7,070 nucleotides of DNA from Verrucomicrobiales bacterium (GTDB taxonomy: Bacteria; Verrucomicrobiota; Verrucomicrobiia; Verrucomicrobiales; Akkermansiaceae), in NCBI GenBank assembly GCA_002729295.1, contig PBTU01000157.1, forward strand, positions 1 through 7,070, written 5' to 3'. The position numbers and the translations under genes were made by a program. This document shows positions 4,112 to 7,070 of this stretch, in pieces; position 1 is the first letter of the stretch, and each line of letters begins with the position of its first letter. Under the pieces are notes generated by a model. The model saw nothing but the letters and a program-made list of their open reading frames with translations. It was not told the origin of the DNA and made no database searches.

Positions 4112-7070
4112 TTAAATTTCCTGAGGAGAGAGCCAACGGAAGCTTTGCACAATGAATCTTCTCCCAAAATTTGGGAGCCCTGACTCTTTCTCCGGATTAA
4201 TCCCCGAGGCGTCGGGTCGCACCGGCACGGGCATACGCTGCACCACGGCTTCGCACCAGGCCCTTCCCTGCACCTTGCCATTCACAGCGACCGACTCTCC
4301 ATAGGTCCGAATCACAAAGGTATCAGACCGAGCTGACAAGCTGGACCCGATTGCCTGGAGAACATCAGCCTGTGTGAGATAATTCGCGGAACCCCACGCC
4401 TTGCTTTGAGGCTTGAGGCTCTGCTCCATCCGCGTGGAATCCTCGATATTATCAGGGTGGTCGTAATCAGCCAGAGACGTTTGGTTCTCCAAAGAATATA
4501 ACGAATCGGTATCGAGCACTCCGTTGATGCCAGCATTTTCAATTGCGGCTTCAAGAGCTCCTTTTCTTCCCTGCACACCGAAGGTGAGTCTTCGGTTCAC
4601 AAAGTCCGACATCGAGAGGAAAGGGCCTCTCTGCTTGACCTGCTGGACGATGGCTTCGGCGAGTGTCGCAATTTCTCCATCATCCAGAACCCGCAAACTG
4701 GCCCAGATCAAATCCTGATCAGAATTACTCACGTAAGACTCTTCCTGGTTTCCCCCAAGAACCCGCGGGAAAGGAGTGATTCCTTCTTCACGACGGTTTG
4801 CCGAGAGCACCGCTTTCCAAGCTTCCACACTGGTGGAATTCACATTAAAAGCACCATCTAAGATCAAGCCGCTGGCAGCGCCATGGAAGTCCGCCAACTC
4901 ATCACCCTTAGATCCCGCGAGAGGCAGCATTCGCGCATTGGGGAGACGACACTTGTCCCTATCCCTCGCCATCAGGCGTAACTCCTCTTCCGTGCCGGAA
5001 CTCAAAAAATAGCGATCCCAAAGTGTATGATTGAGTTCATAAGACAGATCATAGACCACATGATCCTCTTCTGGAGTTTCCAGAAAAAAGCCCCTCCCAT
5101 GTTCGGCCCAAATTTCCTTACCCTGTCCACGTTCGCTGTTCTCAGACCAGCCAATTGCCTTCCCAATAAATCCACCTAGCTCCCCCTCCTCTTCTTCCAT
5201 TTTTGGAACGGTTCCACTCATTCCCTCCAAACTCAATCGAGGATCGACGAGAGAATTCCCCATCGGGTAGGAAGGGTGCCAGACAAACTCAGAAAGTTTG
5301 GCATGCTGGAATTGAGCCAAGGAAATCACGCCCAAATCCCGTCGCGGAACATCAAAAAGGACATACTTGTCGGCACCTTCGTTGGGCGGACCAAATGGAT
5401 TCCCAAAATTTTCACCACCTTTCCGGATCGGTGTCTGGTCCTGCCAGCCGACCGCTTCGTCATAAAGATCCTTGGAATAGAGGCCGAAAAACCATGGCCC
5501 GCTTGCCAAGCTATCTCCTAAATTCCCAGCGAGGTTGTCGAATGGTGAGCGGGCCGCATAAGCAGCTCTTACATTCCACGATCCAATGGGCGATTCCTCC
5601 CAAAACTCCGGCTGCTGCACGAGAGGATTACCCAAAATTGAAAGATGGGAATCATGTTCCCGGAACCAGCGCATCCGATACCCCTGCCTGGTCCGTCGGT
5701 CCGGCGGGAAGGTAATGACTGGATTTACCCGATCAAGAAACTCCATGCGAACTCCCTGCGCGGGGGCGAAGTCATGACTCCAGGCCTCTGCCGGCTCCTT
5801 TCCAGCCCCGTATTGCAATGAACAGGAAACCGCGGCCACCTGCTCCAGGACATCAAAATCCTCCGGGGCAACAGTTGATGAAGTTCCCAGCTTTTTCAAA
5901 ATCATCTGGGAATCGTCACCCTGCACAGTCTGCCCCTCCCCATCAAAAAAAGCGTCTGATGGGGCATACCAAAAGTATTTGGGATACCAGTCCATCCCGC
6001 CCCCATATTCGGACGATGATTGATAATAATTAAGCGCCTGGTCGTAGTTGGCGGATGAGGAAAGAGAATTGTTGGTAAGATCTTCACTATCGTATTCAGC
6101 CGCACGGTCGGGTAGAAAAACGAGACACTTTCCGGCCTCAATTGTCGTTTCCTTCAATTTAAAATAGTAGCTCCCTGTATAGGCATCATTATACGATGAA
6201 CTACTGGTAATCTCACCCTCTACCACCGGGTTCCGCCCTCCCCAGGAAAGCCATGATGCATATCCCAATTGAACTTCTCTTCCCAATGACGTCCGCATCC
6301 AGGCATCCGTTCGAAACCCCCTGCGTCCATTCACTTGAATCATCGCCATGCTGTCACCCAAAGTCAGTGGGACATTATAAGGATTCCAGAGAACAACCCT
6401 CGGAAAGGTATGTGAGCGGATATTATATTTGAACTCACTCCCCGGTGGATTCAGGTGAATACTATGAGTGACGAACATCGAGCCCTCCACTAATACCGGC
6501 GCCAGATTCGCTTGGTCATACGAACTTAGGGTCGCGGGATTTAGGTTCTGGGAACTCCCGACTAAGACATCCGGAGTCGAAAAATCCGGCTCACTTTTGG
6601 GAATGCGGACAGTCACCGGAGGGGACTCCAAAGTGATTTCCCTCCCCAGGCGCGCCCAATCCCGAAGAAGGCCGAACTTCGGCGAGGTCTTTTTGAAACG
6701 GCTTGAATCCCAATCGCCACCCCGCCGCTCGGCGTCCTCTTTGTTGGCGTATCCAACCAGATTATCACCGACGGCCAATCCCGGAACATATTCATTCTCG
6801 CCGGTTCCCAGAGAGGCGAGATCACGATCTATGTTCAAAAAAGTCGTTAAATTGGCCTTCAGTCCTCCATCTCTTACGTCAGCAAGAACTCCTTGGGAAT
6901 GGATCGTCGAAGAGTGAAAATGATCTTTCCTCCACCGCTGGCTATTTTTTCCCACAAGGTCGAGGGAACGGTCTGTAATTAGCTTTTTCTTGGTATCTTC
7001 CTCAAGTTCCAGCCTTGTCCCACTCTCCCCCTCCATCACCTCAACCGAGACATTCATGCCTGAAAGCAAG
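4112..7070 (-). CDS. Giant envelope or secretion-system protein, Verru_Chthon cassette protein A-like (N-terminus off the right edge)
   Basis: The reading frame is open to the right edge, giving at least 985 codons. The apparent first codon (TTG at 7067-7069) is just the edge, and the true start lies outside. Composition and motifs match what I recall of the verrucomicrobial 'Verru_Chthon cassette protein A' family (large, over 1,000 residues, encoded with pilin-like proteins B, C and D). Examples are FPRVVLWNPYNVPL (about 222-235), DGAFNVNSTSVEAWKAVL (about 737), GPFLSMSDFVNRRL (about 815), and near the C-terminus LTQADVLQAIG, ARSDTFVIRTYGES and GRAWCEAVVQRMP. The last three blocks recall the C-terminal part of GspK, the large minor pseudopilin of type II secretion. 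The middle is rich in Tyr, Trp, Ser and Asp, with an acidic patch MEEEEGELGG. No membrane segment is seen in the visible part; a pilin-like one is expected in the missing N-terminus. The family call rests on memory of motifs, not on a search. Confidence 0.75.
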   Translation of the reverse strand, partial: LLSGMNVSVEVMEGESGTRLELEEDTKKKLITDRSLDLVGKNSQRWRKDHFHSSTIHSQGVLADVRDGGLKANLTTFLNIDRDLASLGTGENEYVPGLAVGDNLVGYANKEDAERRGGDWDSSRFKKTSPKFGLLRDWARLGREITLESPPVTVRIPKSEPDFSTPDVLVGSSQNLNPATLSSYDQANLAPVLVEGSMFVTHSIHLNPPGSEFKYNIRSHTFPRVVLWNPYNVPLTLGDSMAMIQVNGRRGFRTDAWMRTSLGREVQLGYASWLSWGGRNPVVEGEITSSSSYNDAYTGSYYFKLKETTIEAGKCLVFLPDRAAEYDSEDLTNNSLSSSANYDQALNYYQSSSEYGGGMDWYPKYFWYAPSDAFFDGEGQTVQGDDSQMILKKLGTSSTVAPEDFDVLEQVAAVSCSLQYGAGKEPAEAWSHDFAPAQGVRMEFLDRVNPVITFPPDRRTRQGYRMRWFREHDSHLSILGNPLVQQPEFWEESPIGSWNVRAAYAARSPFDNLAGNLGDSLASGPWFFGLYSKDLYDEAVGWQDQTPIRKGGENFGNPFGPPNEGADKYVLFDVPRRDLGVISLAQFQHAKLSEFVWHPSYPMGNSLVDPRLSLEGMSGTVPKMEEEEGELGGFIGKAIGWSENSERGQGKEIWAEHGRGFFLETPEEDHVVYDLSYELNHTLWDRYFLSSGTEEELRLMARDRDKCRLPNARMLPLAGSKGDELADFHGAASGLILDGAFNVNSTSVEAWKAVLSANRREEGITPFPRVLGGNQEESYVSNSDQDLIWASLRVLDDGEIATLAEAIVQQVKQRGPFLSMSDFVNRRLTFGVQGRKGALEAAIENAGINGVLDTDSLYSLENQTSLADYDHPDNIEDSTRMEQSLKPQSKAWGSANYLTQADVLQAIGSSLSARSDTFVIRTYGESVAVNGKVQGRAWCEAVVQRMPVPVRPDASGINPEKESGLPNFGRRFIVQSFRWLSPQEI

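Noticed and set aside
5203..5715. 170-codon plus-strand ORF inside the giant gene
   Set aside because: It is antisense to the large open frame, and its His/Pro/Arg-rich product looks like a reading-frame artefact.
5900..6070. Ser/Tyr/Gly-rich part of the giant protein as a tandem repeat
   Set aside because: The residues are biased in composition (SSSANYDQALNYYQSSSEY), but no unit recurs in register at the DNA or protein level.

Overview
This 7,070-base window most likely comes from a member of the Verrucomicrobia, probably the Verrucomicrobiae. The main evidence is a giant secreted or envelope protein (4112-7070) that reads like the lineage-specific 'Verru_Chthon cassette protein A' family. 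Moderate GC content and the near absence of Shine-Dalgarno sequences at the ribosomal protein genes do not contradict this. Every confident gene lies on the minus strand, so the window reads biologically from right to left.

Region by region, from right to left: (1) 7070-3317 is a two-gene unit. It holds the large cassette-A-like protein, whose N-terminus is cut by the window edge, and 9-21 bases downstream a small secreted protein of unknown function. (2) 3316-2115 is a self-contained glyceraldehyde-3-phosphate dehydrogenase unit, with a near-consensus promoter, a hairpin at the predicted mRNA 5' end, the gap gene and an intrinsic terminator. (3) 2093-1880 is a 66-codon ORF just beyond that terminator, preceded by a perfect AGGAGG. 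(4) 1781-1594 is a tRNA(CAT) gene with its own promoter, a very GC-rich discriminator and an intrinsic terminator. (5) 1517-984 holds a weak plus-strand ORF and an otherwise gene-free AT-rich stretch. (6) 1017-1 is the start of the str ribosomal operon: a promoter region, a structured leader of about 220 nt, rpsL (S12), and the first 104 codons of rpsG (S7), which continues off the left edge.

These are mostly independent units: translation (rpsL, rpsG, tRNA-Met), central glycolysis/gluconeogenesis (gap), and an envelope or secretion operon. The last is the accessory part. The C-terminus of the large protein is suggestive of a GspK-like minor pseudopilin, which leads to a testable idea: this operon encodes the tip of a verrucomicrobial pseudopilus. 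That is inference. No CRISPR array, insertion sequence, rRNA or integrase was seen.
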